Assembly (NCBI GenBank): GCA_921293015.1
Contig: OV121092.1
Coordinates: 31,503,764 to 31,567,763 of the forward strand
DNA from: Phorcus lineatus
Taxonomy: Eukaryota > Mollusca > Gastropoda > Trochida > Trochidae
Direction: 5' to 3'
Length of the DNA stretch: 64,000 nt
Position numbers and translations under genes: made by a program. Positions 36,801 to 50,803 of this stretch are shown here, one piece after another. Numbering within the stretch: position 1 is the first letter of the stretch; the number at the start of each line of letters is the position of its first letter. The notes below the pieces were generated by a model. It saw only the letters and a list, made by a program, of their open reading frames with translations. It was not told the origin of the DNA and did not search any database.

Positions 36801-39800
36801 CTATAACGCACGTCGGTTAATTCTGCCCCCAAATATGTATTTAAAGTACGGAAATATACACAAAATTAACAATAACATAAGGAATACTGCCTTAGAAGAC
36901 TTGCAAACACATGGCCATGTCAGAAAATGCCTACATACATCGTTGAATTAAAGAAAAGCAAAGTCGGTAATTTCCCTATTGCAGCAATGGTTAAGACCAA
37001 GTAGCAATTTCAAACGCTCATTAAATAAATTTTCAAAAGTAAATTCCACATGAAAAGCTATGTAGCAGTTAGATAAAGTTGTCAACTAACCTTTTCAATT
37101 GTTTTTACGGACCGGCAGCACTTTAATCCGCCGAAATCGCCGTTTTCTGGGAGCTAACGCAAAGCGCGTCAGAGCTCTCTTCTGTCTATGACGTTACTAT
37201 GACACACGTCTGTTACGTCACGACTTGACCCTTGAAACAATGAAAGGTCACGGTTCCGACTTTGGTCACCAAAACTTAAATAGAACGCTAACTAGAGCGG
37301 TTAGCAATGTGAAAATGGTATCAAACGAAAGCTAATTTCAAGGCGCATCTTTTCCGATTGCCATGACTGCGGATTTGAGCCGTAGTTTGAACGGGAAGGG
37401 GCCGCAAAAAGGGTATAATGTGAACAGATGAGTAAACTCCAGAGTATACGTGTATGTGTACTTGGATACAGTGTGTGGCGACCAAATTCGGCCGCCACTA
37501 CTTTGAATATACATGTACACAATTTTAGCAAATGTTTAGGCCACAAAATTCCCTAAGATCACCAAAAAGAAGCGACCCTAACTACTCGTAATGTCGTGTA
37601 CAGCACTGAAGGAACTTATTCATTTTCTTTTGCTCAACGTTTTACACATACCCCACATGGCTACATCCCATTAACATACAATTGCAACGTAGGTTAAACG
37701 TCGGACATGTCCGAAATACGCATTTGAAGACATTACATGAAGCAACTAAGTGCCAGCCGGACAGCCGAAACTAACAGTACAGCTATACCCTTTCGGTAAA
37801 AAAAGCACTCAAAAAGTACTATAACGCACGTGGGTTAATTCTGCCCCCAAATATGTATTTAAAGTACGGAAATATACACAAAATTAACAATAACATAAGG
37901 AATACTGCCTTAGAAGACTTGCAAACACATGGCCATGTCAGAAAATGCCTACATACATCGTTGAATTAAAGAAAAGCAAAGTCGGTAATTTCCCTATTGC
38001 AGCAATGGTTAAGACCAAGTAGCAATTTCAAACGCTCATTAAATAAATTTTCAAAAGTAAATTCCACATGAAAAGCTATGTAGCAGTTAGATAAAGTTGT
38101 CAACTAACCTTTTCAATTGTTTTTACGGACCGGCAGCACTTTAATCCGCCGAAATCGCCGTTTTCTGGGAGCTAACGCAAAGCGCGTCAGAGCTCTCTTC
38201 TGTCTATGACGTTACTATGACACACGTCTGTTACGTCACGACTTGACCCTTGAAACAATGAAAGGTCACGGTTCCGACTTTGGTCACCAAAACTTAAATA
38301 GAACGCTAACTAGAGCGGTTAGCAATGTGAAAATGGTATCAAACGAAAGCTAATTTCAAGGCGCATCTTTTCCGATTGCCATGACTGCGGATTTGAGCCG
38401 TAGTTTGAACGGGAAGGGGCCGCAAAAAGGGTATAATGTGAACAGATGAGTAAACTCCAGAGTATACGTGTATGTGTACTTGGATACAGTGTGTGGCGAC
38501 CAAATTCGGCCGCCACTACTTTGAATATACATGTACACAATTTTAGCAAATGTTTAGGCCACAAAATTCCCTAAGATCACCAAAAAGAAGCGACCCTAAC
38601 TACTCGTAATGTCGTGTACAGCACTGAAGGAACTTATTCATTTTCTTTTGCTCAACGTTTTACACATACCCCACATGGCTACATCCCATTAACATACAAT
38701 TGCAACGTAGGTTAAACGTCGGACATGTCCGAAATACGCATTTGAAGACATTACATGAAGCAACTAAGTGCCAGCCGGACAGCCGAAACTAACAGTACAG
38801 CTATACCCTTTCGGTAAAAAAAGCACTCAAAAAGTACTATAACGCACGTGGGTTAATTCTGCCCCCAAATATGTATTTAAAGTACGGAAATATACACAAA
38901 ATTAACAATAACATAAGGAATACTGCCTTAGAAGACTTGCAAACACATGGCCATGTCAGAAAATGCCTACATACATCGTTTAATTAAAGAAAAGCAAAGT
39001 CGGTAATTTCCCTATTGCAGCAATGGTTAAGACCAAGTAGCAATTTCAAACGCTCATTAAATAAATTTTCAAAAGTAAATTCCACATGAAAAGCTATGTA
39101 GCAGTTAGATAAAGTTGTCAACTAACCTTTTCAATTGTTTTTACGGACCGGCAGCACTTTAATCCGCCGAAATCGCCGTTTTCTGGGAGCTAACGCAAAG
39201 CGCGTCAGAGCTCTCTTCTGTCTATGACGTTACTATGACACACGTCTGTTACGTCACAACTTGACCCTTGAAACAATGAAAGGTCACGGTTCCGACTTTG
39301 GTCACCAAAACTTAAATAGAACGCTAACTAGAGCGGTTAGCAACGTGAAAATGGTATCAAACGAAAGCTAATTTCAAGGCGCATCTTTTCCGATTGCCAT
39401 GACTGCGGATTTGAGCCGTAGTTTGAACGGGAAGGGGCCGCAAAAAGGGTATAATGTGAACAGATGAGTAAACTCCAGAGTACGTGTATGTGTACTTGGA
39501 TACAGTGTGTGGCGACCAAATTCGGCCGCCACTACTTTGAATATACATGTACACAATTTTAGCAAATGTTTAGGCCACAAAATTCCCTAAGATCACCAAA
39601 AAGAAGCGACCCTAACTACTCGTAATGTCGTGTACAGCACTGAAGGAACTTATTCATTTTCTTCTGCTCAACATTTAACACATACCCCACATGGCTACAT
39701 CCCATTAACATACAATTGCAACGTAGATTAAACGTCGGACATGTCCGAAATACGCATTTGAAGACAGTACATGAAGCAACTAAGTGCCAGCCGGACAGCC

Positions 39801-42800
39801 GAAACTAACAGTACAGCTATACCCTTTCGGTAAAAAAGCACTCAAAAAGTACTATAACGCACGTGGGTTAATTCTGCCCCCAAATATGTATTTAAAGTAC
39901 GGAAATATACACAAAATTAACAATAACATAAGGAATACTGCGTTAGAAGACTTGCAAACACATGGCCATGTCAGAAAATGCCTACATACATCGTTTAATT
40001 AAAGAAAAGCAAAGTCGGTAATTTCCCTATTGCAGCAATGGTTAAGACCAAGTAGCAATTTCAAACGCTCATTAAATAAATTTTCAAAAGTAAATTCCAC
40101 ATGAAAAGCTATGTAGCAGTTAGATAAAGTTGTCAACTAACCTTTTCAATTGTTTTTACGGACCGGCAGCACTTTAATCCGCCGAAATCGCCGTTTTCTG
40201 GGAGCTAACGCAAAGCGCGTCAAAGCTCTCTTCTGTCTATGACGTTACTATGACACACGTCTGTTACGTCACGACTTGACCCTTGAAACAATGAAAGGTC
40301 ACGGTTCCGACTTTGGTCACCAAAACTTAAATAGAACGCTAACTAGAGCGGTTAGCAACGTGAAAATGGTATCAAACGAAAGCTAATTTCAAGGCGCATC
40401 TTTTCCGATTGCCATGACTGCGGATTTGAGCCGTAGTTTGAACGGGAAGGGGCCGCAAAAAGGGTATAATGTGAACAGATGAGTAAACTCCAGAGTACGT
40501 GTATGTGTACTTGGATACAGTGTGTGGCGACCAAATTCGGCCGCCACTACTTTGAATATACATGTACACAATTTTAGCAAATGTTTAGGCCACAAAATTC
40601 CCTAAGATCACCAAAAAGAAGCGACCCTAACTACTCGTAATGTCGTGTACAGCACTGAAGGAACTTATTCATTTTCTTCTGCTCAACATTTAACACATAC
40701 CCCACATGGCTACATCCCATTAACATACAATTGCAACGTAGATTAAACGTCGGACATGTCCGAAATACGCATTTGAAGACAGTACATGAAGCAACTAAGT
40801 GCCAGCCGGACAGCCGAAACTAACAGTACAGCTATACCCTTTCGGTAAAAAAGCACTCAAAAAGTACTATAACGCACGTGGGTTAATTCTGCCCCCAAAT
40901 ATGTATTTAAAGTACGGAAATATACACAAAATTAACAATAACATAAGGAATACTGCGTTAGAAGACTTGCAAACACATGGCCATGTCAGAAAATGCCTAC
41001 ATACATAGTTGAATTAAAGAAAAGCAAAGTCGGTAATTTCCCTATTGCAGCAATGGTTAAGACCAAGTAGCAATTTCAAACGCTCATTAAATAAATTTTC
41101 AAAAGTAAATTCCACATGAAAAGCTATGTAGCAGTTAGATAAAGTTGTCAACTAACCTTTTCAATTGTTTTTACGGACCGGCAGCACTTTAATCCGCCGA
41201 AATCGCCGTTTTCTGGGAGCTAACGCAAAGCGCGTCAAAGCTCTCTTCTGTCTATGACGTTACTATGACACACGTCTGTTACGTCACGACTTGACCCTTG
41301 AAACAATGAAAGGTCACGGTTCCGACTTTGGTCACCAAAACTTAAATAGAACGCTAACTAGAGCGGTTAGCAACGTGAAAATGGTATCAAACGAAAGCTA
41401 ATTTCAAGGCGCATCTTTTCCGATTGCCATGACTGCGGATTTGAGCCGTAGTTTGAACGGGAAGGGGCCGCAAAAAGGGTATAATGTGAACAGATGAGTA
41501 AACTCCAGAGTACGTGTATGTGTACTTGGATACAGTGTGTGGCGACCAAATTCGGCCGCCACTACTTTGAATATACATGTACACAATTTTAGCAAATGTT
41601 TAGGCCACAAAATTCCCTAAGATCACCAAAAAGAAGCGACCCTAACTACTCGTAATGTCGTGTACAGCACTGAAGGAACTTATTCATTTTCTTCTGCTCA
41701 ACATTTAACACATACCCCACATGGCTACATCCCATTAACATACAATTGCAACGTAGATTAAACGTCGGACATGTCCGAAATACGCATTTGAAGACATTAC
41801 ATGAAGCAACTAAGTGCCAGCCGGACAGCCGAAACTAACAGTACAGCTATACCCTTTCGGTAAAAAAGCACTCAAAAAGTACTATAACGCACGTGGGTTA
41901 ATTCTGCCCCCAAATATGTATTTAAAGTACGGAAATATACACAAAATTAACAATAACATAAGGAATACTGCCTTAGAAGACTTGCAAACACATGGCCATG
42001 TCAGAAAATGCCTACATACATCGTTTAATTAAAGAAAAGCAAAGTCGGTAATTTCCCTATTGCAGCAATGGTTAAGACCAAGTAGCAATTTCAAACGCTC
42101 ATTAAATAAATTTTCAAAAGTAAATTCCACATGAAAAGCTATGTAGCAGTTAGATAAAGTTGTCAACTAACCTTTTCAATTGTTTTTACGGACCGGCAGC
42201 ACTTTAATCCGCCGAAATCGCCGTTTTCTGGGAGCTAACGCAAAGCGCGTCAGAGCTCTCTTCTGTCTATGACGTTACTATGACACACGTCTGTTACGTC
42301 ACGACTTGACCCTTGAAACAATGAAAGGTCACGGTTCCGACTTTGGTCACCAAAACTTAAATAGAACGCTAACTAGAGCGGTTAGCAATGTGAAAATGGT
42401 ATCAAACGAAAGCTAATTTCAAGGCGCATCTTTTCCGATTGCCATGACTGCGGATTTGAGCCGTAGTTTGAACGGGAAGGGGCCGCAAAAAGGGTATAAT
42501 GTGAACAGATGAGTAAACTCCAGAGTATACGTGTATGTGTACTTGGATACAGTGTGTGGCGACCAAATTCGGCCGCCACTACTTTGAATATACATGTACA
42601 CAATTTTAGCAAATGTTTAGGCCACAAAATTCCCTAAGATCACCAAAAAGAAGCGACCCTAACTACTCGTAATGTCGTGTACAGCACTGAAGGAACTTAT
42701 TCATTTTCTTTTGCTCAACGTTTTACACATACCCCACATGGCTACATCCCATTAACATACAATTGCAACGTAGATTAAACGTCGGACATGTCCGAAATAC

Positions 42801-45800
42801 GCATTTGAAGACATTACATGAAGCAACTAAGTGCCAGCCGGACAGCCGAAACTAACAGTACAGCTATACCCTTTCGGTAAAAAAGCACTCAAAAAGTACT
42901 ATAACGCACGTGGGTTAATTCTGCCCCCAAATATGTATTTAAAGTACGGAAATATACACAAAATTAACAATAACATAAGGAATACTGCCTTAGAAGACTT
43001 GCAAACACATGGCCATGTCAGAAAATGCCTACATACATCGTTTAATTAAAGAAAAGCAAAGTCGGTAATTTCCCTATTGCAGCAATGGTTAAGACCAAGT
43101 AGCAATTTCAAACGCTCATTAAATAAATTTTCAAAAGTAAATTCCACATGAAAAGCTATGTAGCAGTTAGATAAAGTTGTCAACTAACCTTTTCAATTGT
43201 TTTTACGGACCGGCAGCACTTTAATCCGCCGAAATCGCCGTTTTCTGGGAGCTAACGCAAAGCGCGTCAGAGCTCTCTTCTGTCTATGACGTTACTATGA
43301 CACACGTCTGTTACGTCACGACTTGACCCTTGAAACAATGAAAGGTCACGGTTCCGACTTTGGTCACCAAAACTTAAATAGAACGCTAACTAGAGCGGTT
43401 AGCAATGTGAAAATGGTATCAAACGAAAGCTAATTTCAAGGCGCATCTTTTCCGATTGCCATGACTGCGGATTTGAGCCGTAGTTTGAACGGGAAGGGGC
43501 CGCAAAAAGGGTATAATGTGAACAGATGAGTAAACTCCAGAGTATACGTGTATGTGTACTTGGATACAGTGTGTGGCGACCAAATTCGGCCGCCACTACT
43601 TTGAATATACATGTACACAATTTTAGCAAATGTTTAGGCCACAAAATTCCCTAAGATCACCAAAAAGAAGCGACCCTAACTACTCGTAATGTCGTGTACA
43701 GCACTGAAGGAACTTATTCATTTTCTTTTGCTCAACGTTTTACACATACCCCACATGGCTACATCCCATTAACATACAATTGCAACGTAGGTTAAACGTC
43801 GGACATGTCCGAAATACGCATTTGAAGACATTACATGAAGCAACTAAGTGCCAGCCGGACAGCCGAAACTAACAGTACAGCTATACCCTTTCGGTAAAAA
43901 AAGCACTCAAAAAGTACTATAACGCACGTGGGTTAATTCTGCCCCCAAATATGTATTTAAAGTACGGAAATATACACAAAATTAACAATAACATAAGGAA
44001 TACTGCCTTAGAAGACTTGCAAACACATGGCCATGTCAGAAAATGCCTACATACATCGTTTAATTAAAGAAAAGCAAAGTCGGTAATTTCCCTATTGCAG
44101 CAATGGTTAAGACCAAGTAGCAATTTCAAACGCTCATTAAATAAATTTTCAAAAGTAAATTCCACATGAAAAGCTATGTAGCAGTTAGATAAAGTTGTCA
44201 ACTAACCTTTTCAATTGTTTTTACGGACCGGCAGCACTTTAATCCGCCGAAATCGCCGTTTTCTGGGAGCTAACGCAAAGCGCGTCAGAGCTCTCTTCTG
44301 TCTATGACGTTACTATGACACACGTCTGTTACGTCACAACTTGACCCTTGAAACAATGAAAGGTCACGGTTCCGACTTTGGTCACCAAAACTTAAATAGA
44401 ACGCTAACTAGAGCGGTTAGCAACGTGGAAATGGTATCAAACGAAAGCTAATTTCAAGGCGCATCTTTTCCGATTGCCATGACTGCGGATTTGAGCCGTA
44501 GTTTGAACGGGAAGGGGCCGCAAAAAGGGTATAATGTGAACAGATGAGTAAACTCCAGAGTACGTGTATGTGTACTTGGATACAGTGTGTGGCGACCAAA
44601 TTCGGCCGCCACTACTTTGAATATACATGTACACAATTTTAGCAAATGTTTAGGCCACAAAATTCCCTAAGATCACCAAAAAGAAGCGACCCTAACTACT
44701 CGTAATGTCGTGTACAGCACTGAAGGAACTTATTCATTTTCTTCTGCTCAACATTTAACACATACCCCACATGGCTACATCCCATTAACATACAATTGCA
44801 ACGTAGATTAAACGTCGGACATGTCCGAAATACGCATTTGAAGACAGTACATGAAGCAACTAAGTGCCAGCCGGACAGCCGAAACTAACAGTACAGCTAT
44901 ACCCTTTCGGTAAAAAAGCACTCAAAAAGTACTATAACGCACGTGGGTTAATTCTGCCCCCAAATATGTATTTAAAGTACGGAAATATACACAAAATTAA
45001 CAATAACATAAGGAATACTGCCTTAGAAGACTTGCAAACACATGGCCATGTCAGAAAATGCCTACATACATCGTTTAATTAAAGAAAAGCAAAGTCGGTA
45101 ATTTCCCTATTGCAGCAATGGTTAAGACCAAGTAGCAATTTCAAACGCTCATTAAATAAATTTTCAAAAGTAAATTCCACATGAAAAGCTATGTAGCAGT
45201 TAGATAAAGTTGTCAACTAACCTTTTCAATTGTTTTTACGGACCGGCAGCACTTTAATCCGCCGAAATCGCCGTTTTCTGGGAGCTAACGCAAAGCGCGT
45301 CAGAGCTCTCTTCTGTCTATGACGTTACTATGACACACGTCTGTTACGTCACGACTTGACCCTTGAAACAATGAAAGGTCACGGTTCCGACTTTGGTCAC
45401 CAAAACTTAAATAGAACGCTAACTAGAGCGGTTAGCAATGTGAAAATGGTATCAAACGAAAGCTAATTTCAAGGCGCATCTTTTCCGATTGCCATGACTG
45501 CGGATTTGAGCCGTAGTTTGAACGGGAAGGGGCCGCAAAAAGGGTATAATGTGAACAGATGAGTAAACTCCAGAGTACGTGTATGTGTACTTGGATACAG
45601 TGTGTGGCGACCAAATTCGGCCGCCACTACTTTGAATATACATGTACACAATTTTAGCAAATGTTTAGGCCACAAAATTCCCTAAGATCACCAAAAAGAA
45701 GCGACCCTAACTACTCGTAATGTCGTGTACAGCACTGAAGGAACTTATTCATTTTCTTTTGCTCAACGTTTTACACATACCCCACATGGCTACATCCCAT

Positions 45801-48800
45801 TAACATACAATTGCAACGTAGGTTAAACGTCGGACATGTCCGAAATACGCATTTGAAGACATTACATGAAGCAACTAAGTGCCAGCCGGACAGCCGAAAC
45901 TAACAGTACAGCTATACCCTTTCGGTAAAAAAAGCACTCAAAAAGTACTATAACGCACGTCGGTTAATTCTGCCCCCAAATATGTATTTAAAGTACGGAA
46001 ATATACACAAAATTAACAATAACATAAGGAATACTGCCTTAGAAGACTTGCAAACACATGGCCATGTCAGAAAATGCCTACATACATCGTTTAATTAAAG
46101 AAAAGCAAAGTCGGTAATTTCCCTATTGCAGCAATGGTTAAGACCAAGTAGCAATTTCAAACGCTCATTAAATAAATTTTCAAAAGTAAATTCCACATGA
46201 AAAGCTATGTAGCAGTTAGATAAAGTTGTCAACTAACCTTTTCAATTGTTTTTACGGACCGGCAGCACTTTAATCCGCCGAAATCGCCGTTTTCTGGGAG
46301 CTAACGCAAAGCGCGTCAGAGCTCTCTTCTGTCTATGACGTTACTATGACACACGTCTGTTACGTCACGACTTGACCCTTGAAACAATGAAAGGTCACGG
46401 TTCCGACTTTGGTCACCAAAACTTAAATAGAACGCTAACTAGAGCGGTTAGCAATGTGAAAATGGTATCAAACGAAAGCTAATTTCAAGGCGCATCTTTT
46501 CCGATTGCCATGACTGCGGATTTGAGCCGTAGTTTGAACGGGAAGGGGCCGCAAAAAGGGTATAATGTGAACAGATGAGTAAACTCCAGAGTATACGTGT
46601 ATGTGTACTTGGATACAGTGTGTGGCGACCAAATTCGGCCGCCACTACTTTGAATATACATGTACACAATTTTAGCAAATGTTTAGGCCACAAAATTCCC
46701 TAAGATCACCAAAAAGAAGCGACCCTAACTACTCGTAATGTCGTGTACAGCACTGAAGGAACTTATTCAATTTCTTTTGCTCAACGTTTAACACATACCC
46801 CACATGGCTACATCCCATTAACATACAATTGCAACGTAGATTAAACGTCGGACATGTCCGAAATACGCATTTGAAGACATTACATGAAGCAACTAAGTGC
46901 CAGCCGGTCAGCCGAAACTAACAGTACAGCTATACCCTTTCGGTAAAAAAAGCACTCAAAAAGTACTATAACGCACGTGGGTTAATTCTGCCCCCAAATA
47001 TGTATTTAAAGTACGGAAATATACACAAAATTAACAATAACATAAGGAATACTGCCTTAGAAGACTTGCAAACACATGGCCATGTCAGAAAATGCCTACA
47101 TACATCGTTTAATTAAAGAAAAGCAAAGTCGGTAATTTCCCTATTGCAGCAATGGTTAAGACCAAGTAGCAATTTCAAACGCTCATTAAATAAATTTTCA
47201 AAAGTAAATTCCACATGAAAAGCTATGTAGCAGTTAGATAAAGTTGTCAACTAACCTTTTCAATTGTTTTTACGGACCGGCAGCACTTTAATCCGCCGAA
47301 ATCGCCGTTTTCTGGGAGCTAACGCAAAGCGCGTCAGAGCTCTCTTCTGTCTATGACGTTACTATGACACACGTCTGTTACGTCACGACTTGACCCTTGA
47401 AACAATGAAAGGTCACGGTTCCGACTTTGGTCACCAAAACTTAAATAGAACGCTAACTAGAGCGGTTAGCAATGTGAAAATGGTATCAAACGAAAGCTAA
47501 TTTCAAGGCGCATCTTTTCCGATTGCCATGACTGCGGATTTGAGCCGTAGTTTGAACGGGAAGGGGCCGCAAAAAGGGTATAATGTGAACAGATGAGTAA
47601 ACTCCAGAGTATACGTGTATGTGTACTTGGATACAGTGTGTGGCGACCAAATTCGGCCGCCACTACTTTGAATATACATGTACACAATTTTAGCAAATGT
47701 TTAGGCCACAAAATTCCCTAAGATCACCAAAAAGAAGCGACCCTAACTACTCGTAATGTCGTGTACAGCACTGAAGGAACTTATTCAATTTCTTTTGCTC
47801 AACGTTTAACACATACCCCACATGGCTACATCCCATTAACATACAATTGCAACGTAGGTTAAACGTCGGACATGTCCGAAATACGCATTTGAAGACATTA
47901 CATGAAGCAACTAAGTGCCAGCCGGACAGCCGAAACTAACAGTACAGCTATACCCTTTCGGTAAAAAAAGCACTCAAAAAGTACTATAAAGCACGTGGGT
48001 TAATTCTGCCCCCAAATATGTATTTAAAGTACGGAAATATACACAAAATTAACAATAACATAAGGAATACTGCCTTAGAAGACTTGCAAACACATGGCCA
48101 TGTCAGAAAATGCCTACATACATCGTTTAATTAAAGAAAAGCAAAGTCGGTAATTTCCCTATTGCAGCAATGGTTAAGACCAAGTAGCAATTTCAAACGC
48201 TCATTAAATAAATTTTCAAAAGTAAATTCCACATGGAAAGCTATGTAGCAGTTAGATAAAGTTGTCAACTAACCTTTTCAATTGTTTTTACGGACCGGCA
48301 GCGCTTTAATCCGCCGAAATCGCCGTTTTCTGGGAGCTAACGCAAAGCGCGTCAGAGCTCTCTTCTGTCTATGACGTTACTATGACACACGTCTGTTACG
48401 TCACAACTTGACCCTTGAAACAATGAAAGGTCACGGTTCCGACTTTGGTCACCAAAACTTAACTAGAACGCTAACTAGAGCGGTTAGCAAGGTGAAAATG
48501 GTATCAAACGAAAGCTAATTTCAAGGCGCATCTTTTCCGATTGCCATGACTGCGGATTTGAGCCGTAGTTTGAACGGGAAGGGGCCGCAAAAAGGGTATA
48601 ATGTGAACAGATGAGTAAACTCCAGAGTATACGTGTATGTGTACTTGGATACAGTGTGTGGCGACCAAATTCGGCCGCCACTACTTTGAATATACATGTA
48701 CACAATTTTAGCAAATGATTAGGCCACAAAATTCCCTAAGATCACCAAAAAGAAGCGACCCTAACTACTCGTAATGTCGTGTACAGCACTGAAGGAACTT

Positions 48801-49712
48801 ATTCAATTTCTTTTGCTCAACGTTTAACACATACCCCACATGGCTACATCCCATTAACATACAATTGCAACGTAGATTAAACGTCGGACATGTCCGAAAT
48901 ACGCATTTGAAGACATTACATGAAGCAACTAAGTGCCAGCCGGACAGCCGAAACTAACAGTACAGCTATACCCTTTCGGTAAAAAAAGCACTCAAAAAGT
49001 ACTATAACGCACGTGGGTTAATTCTGCCCCCAAATATGTATTAAAAGTACGGAAATATACACAAAATTAACAATAACATAAGGAATACTGCGTTAGAAGA
49101 CTTGCAAACACATGGCCATGTCAGAAAATGCCTACATACATCGTTGAATTAAAGAAAAGCAAAGTCGGTAATTTCCCTATTGCAGCAATGGTTAAGACCA
49201 AGTAGCAATTTCAAACGCTCATTAAATAAATTTTCAAAAGTAAATTCCACATGAAAAGCTATGTAGCAGTTAGATAAAGTTGTCAACTAACCTTTTCAAT
49301 TGTTTTTACGGACCGGCAGCGCTTTAATCCGCCAAAATCGCCGTTTTCTGGGAGCTAACGCAAAGCGCGTCAGAGCTCTCTTCTGTCTATGACGTTACTA
49401 TGACACACGTCTGTTACGTCACAACTTGACCCTTGAAACAATGAAAGGTCACGGTTCCGACTTTGGTCACCAAAACTTAGCTAGAACGCTAACTAGAGCG
49501 GTTAGCAATGTGAAAATGGTATCAAACGAAAGCTAATTTCAAGGCGCATCTTTTCCGATTGCCATGACTGCGGATTTGAGCCGTAGTTTGAACGGGAAGG
49601 GGCCGCAAAAAGGGTATAATGTGAACAGATGAGTAAACTCCAGAGTATACGTGTATGTGTACTTGGATACAGTGTGTGGCGACCAAATTCGGCCGCCACT
49701 ACTTTGAATATA

Positions 49713-49716
49713 CATG
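49713..49716. repeat. Target-site duplication CATG (left)
   Basis: CATG immediately before the left LTR; the same four bases follow the right LTR at 58924-58927. Removing the element and one copy restores the uninterrupted unit sequence gaatatacatgtacacaatt found in all neighbouring units. Confidence 0.9.
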
Positions 49717-50772
49717 TGTTGCAGAGGTCCTTGTCAATATACGACAAACTGCGTGTGTTCAAGGATGTTGGAGTTTATTCCATGATATATATATATATCA
49801 CACAAACCCTGTAAAACAGTAGAACAATAATAAATACATGTTCACCATAAAATATGTCATATTGCGTCATAAAACATACTAGTTCATACCTCTTAATTAA
49901 AGAGATAAATACAATACTTGTACAAGATAATTACCTGAACATTACGGTTAATAACGTAACTTAAAGTTCAATACTCAAGATATATCAACCACATCTTACA
50001 TTAGATAATAAATTCACAGTGCTCAATTACACTCAGATCTATATATAAACATAAGGCACTGGTCATATATATACAACACATTATAGATATAAAATACATA
50101 ATTAGTACATGATACATACCCTGTGGGTGACACAGAGGTGCTCAAACACGCCACTGATTATCTAGGAACGTTTCCTAGAAAGAATAGAATAAAAGATAAA
50201 AACTAATGCCTTGCCACATATAATAAATCATGGCCATTACAGAAATATAGATTAGAAATGATGAGCTTTACTCAAACATTTAAATCACACATTCTCTCAC
50301 ACAATCACAACCTCAATAGAGAAAATATACTTAAAATAAGAAATGATATCTTTTAGTTTAAGAATTACAGATTACCTATAAGCTTTTAGATATTAACTTT
50401 AACATTAGGATTAGGCAATAGTTAAGAGAATAATACAAATAACATAATTAACTAACCTGATAGATTCATGTACCACAGTCCAGTCTGTGACCATATCAGT
50501 GCAGAGTTGTAGGCAGTGTGTTTGAAAAGAGCATGCAAAAGGTAGAAAGAGACCTACAGTTATGTAAGATAGTTATAGAGAAAGCAAAGGCTATTGTTCT
50601 GGACAGAGAACAATAGGACAAGAATGAATTAAGCTGCCCACCCTTGAAATAAAGTAGTATAGTCTGCTTGGACATTTGCCCCAAACAGAAAGTCACTGAA
50701 GCGTGAAATAAAATACTCTAAATGCAGTAATAAATAAAAAGAAACTATGTACAAAACAAAACTGCTGCTACA
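49717..50772 (-). repeat. 3' LTR of the Ty3/gypsy element
   Basis: A 1,056-bp LTR bounded on the plus strand by TGTTGCAG and GCTACA, giving TG...CA ends on either strand. It differs from the other LTR at two closely spaced substitutions near 50350 and 50362. On the element's strand an AATAAA lies at 49774-49779, about 60 bp before the LTR's downstream end, a fitting place for the poly(A) signal. Confidence 0.95.
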
Positions 50773-50774
50773 TA

Positions 50775-50785
50775 CTTCCTCCCCC
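50775..50785 (-). other. Polypurine tract of the Ty3/gypsy element
   Basis: On the element's strand GGGGGAGGAAG ends two bases before the 3' LTR, the expected place for the plus-strand primer. Confidence 0.75.
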
Positions 50786-50803
50786 GGGGAAATGATGTCC
50801 TCA

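Larger units (their letters stand above)
10969..49716. repeat. About 1,015-bp satellite array, left segment (38 anchored units)
   Basis: Head-to-tail repeats of a 1,009-1,019 bp unit. Using the block ggttagcaa[t/c]gtgaaaatgg as anchor I count 38 copies before the retroelement. Two length classes dominate: 1,015 bp (gagtacgtgtatgtg, often gtaaaaaagc) and 1,018 bp (gagtatacgtgtatgtg, often gtaaaaaaagc). Every full unit I read holds the palindrome TCGGACATGTCCGA, a short hairpin gctaac-tagagcg-gttagc, and a cluster of TGACGT and AGGTCA motifs. Open frames in the unit start at GTG or TTG, never ATG, and the plus-strand one is lost wherever the A run is one base longer. I see no rRNA, tRNA or snRNA in it. 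Function unknown. Confidence 0.95.
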
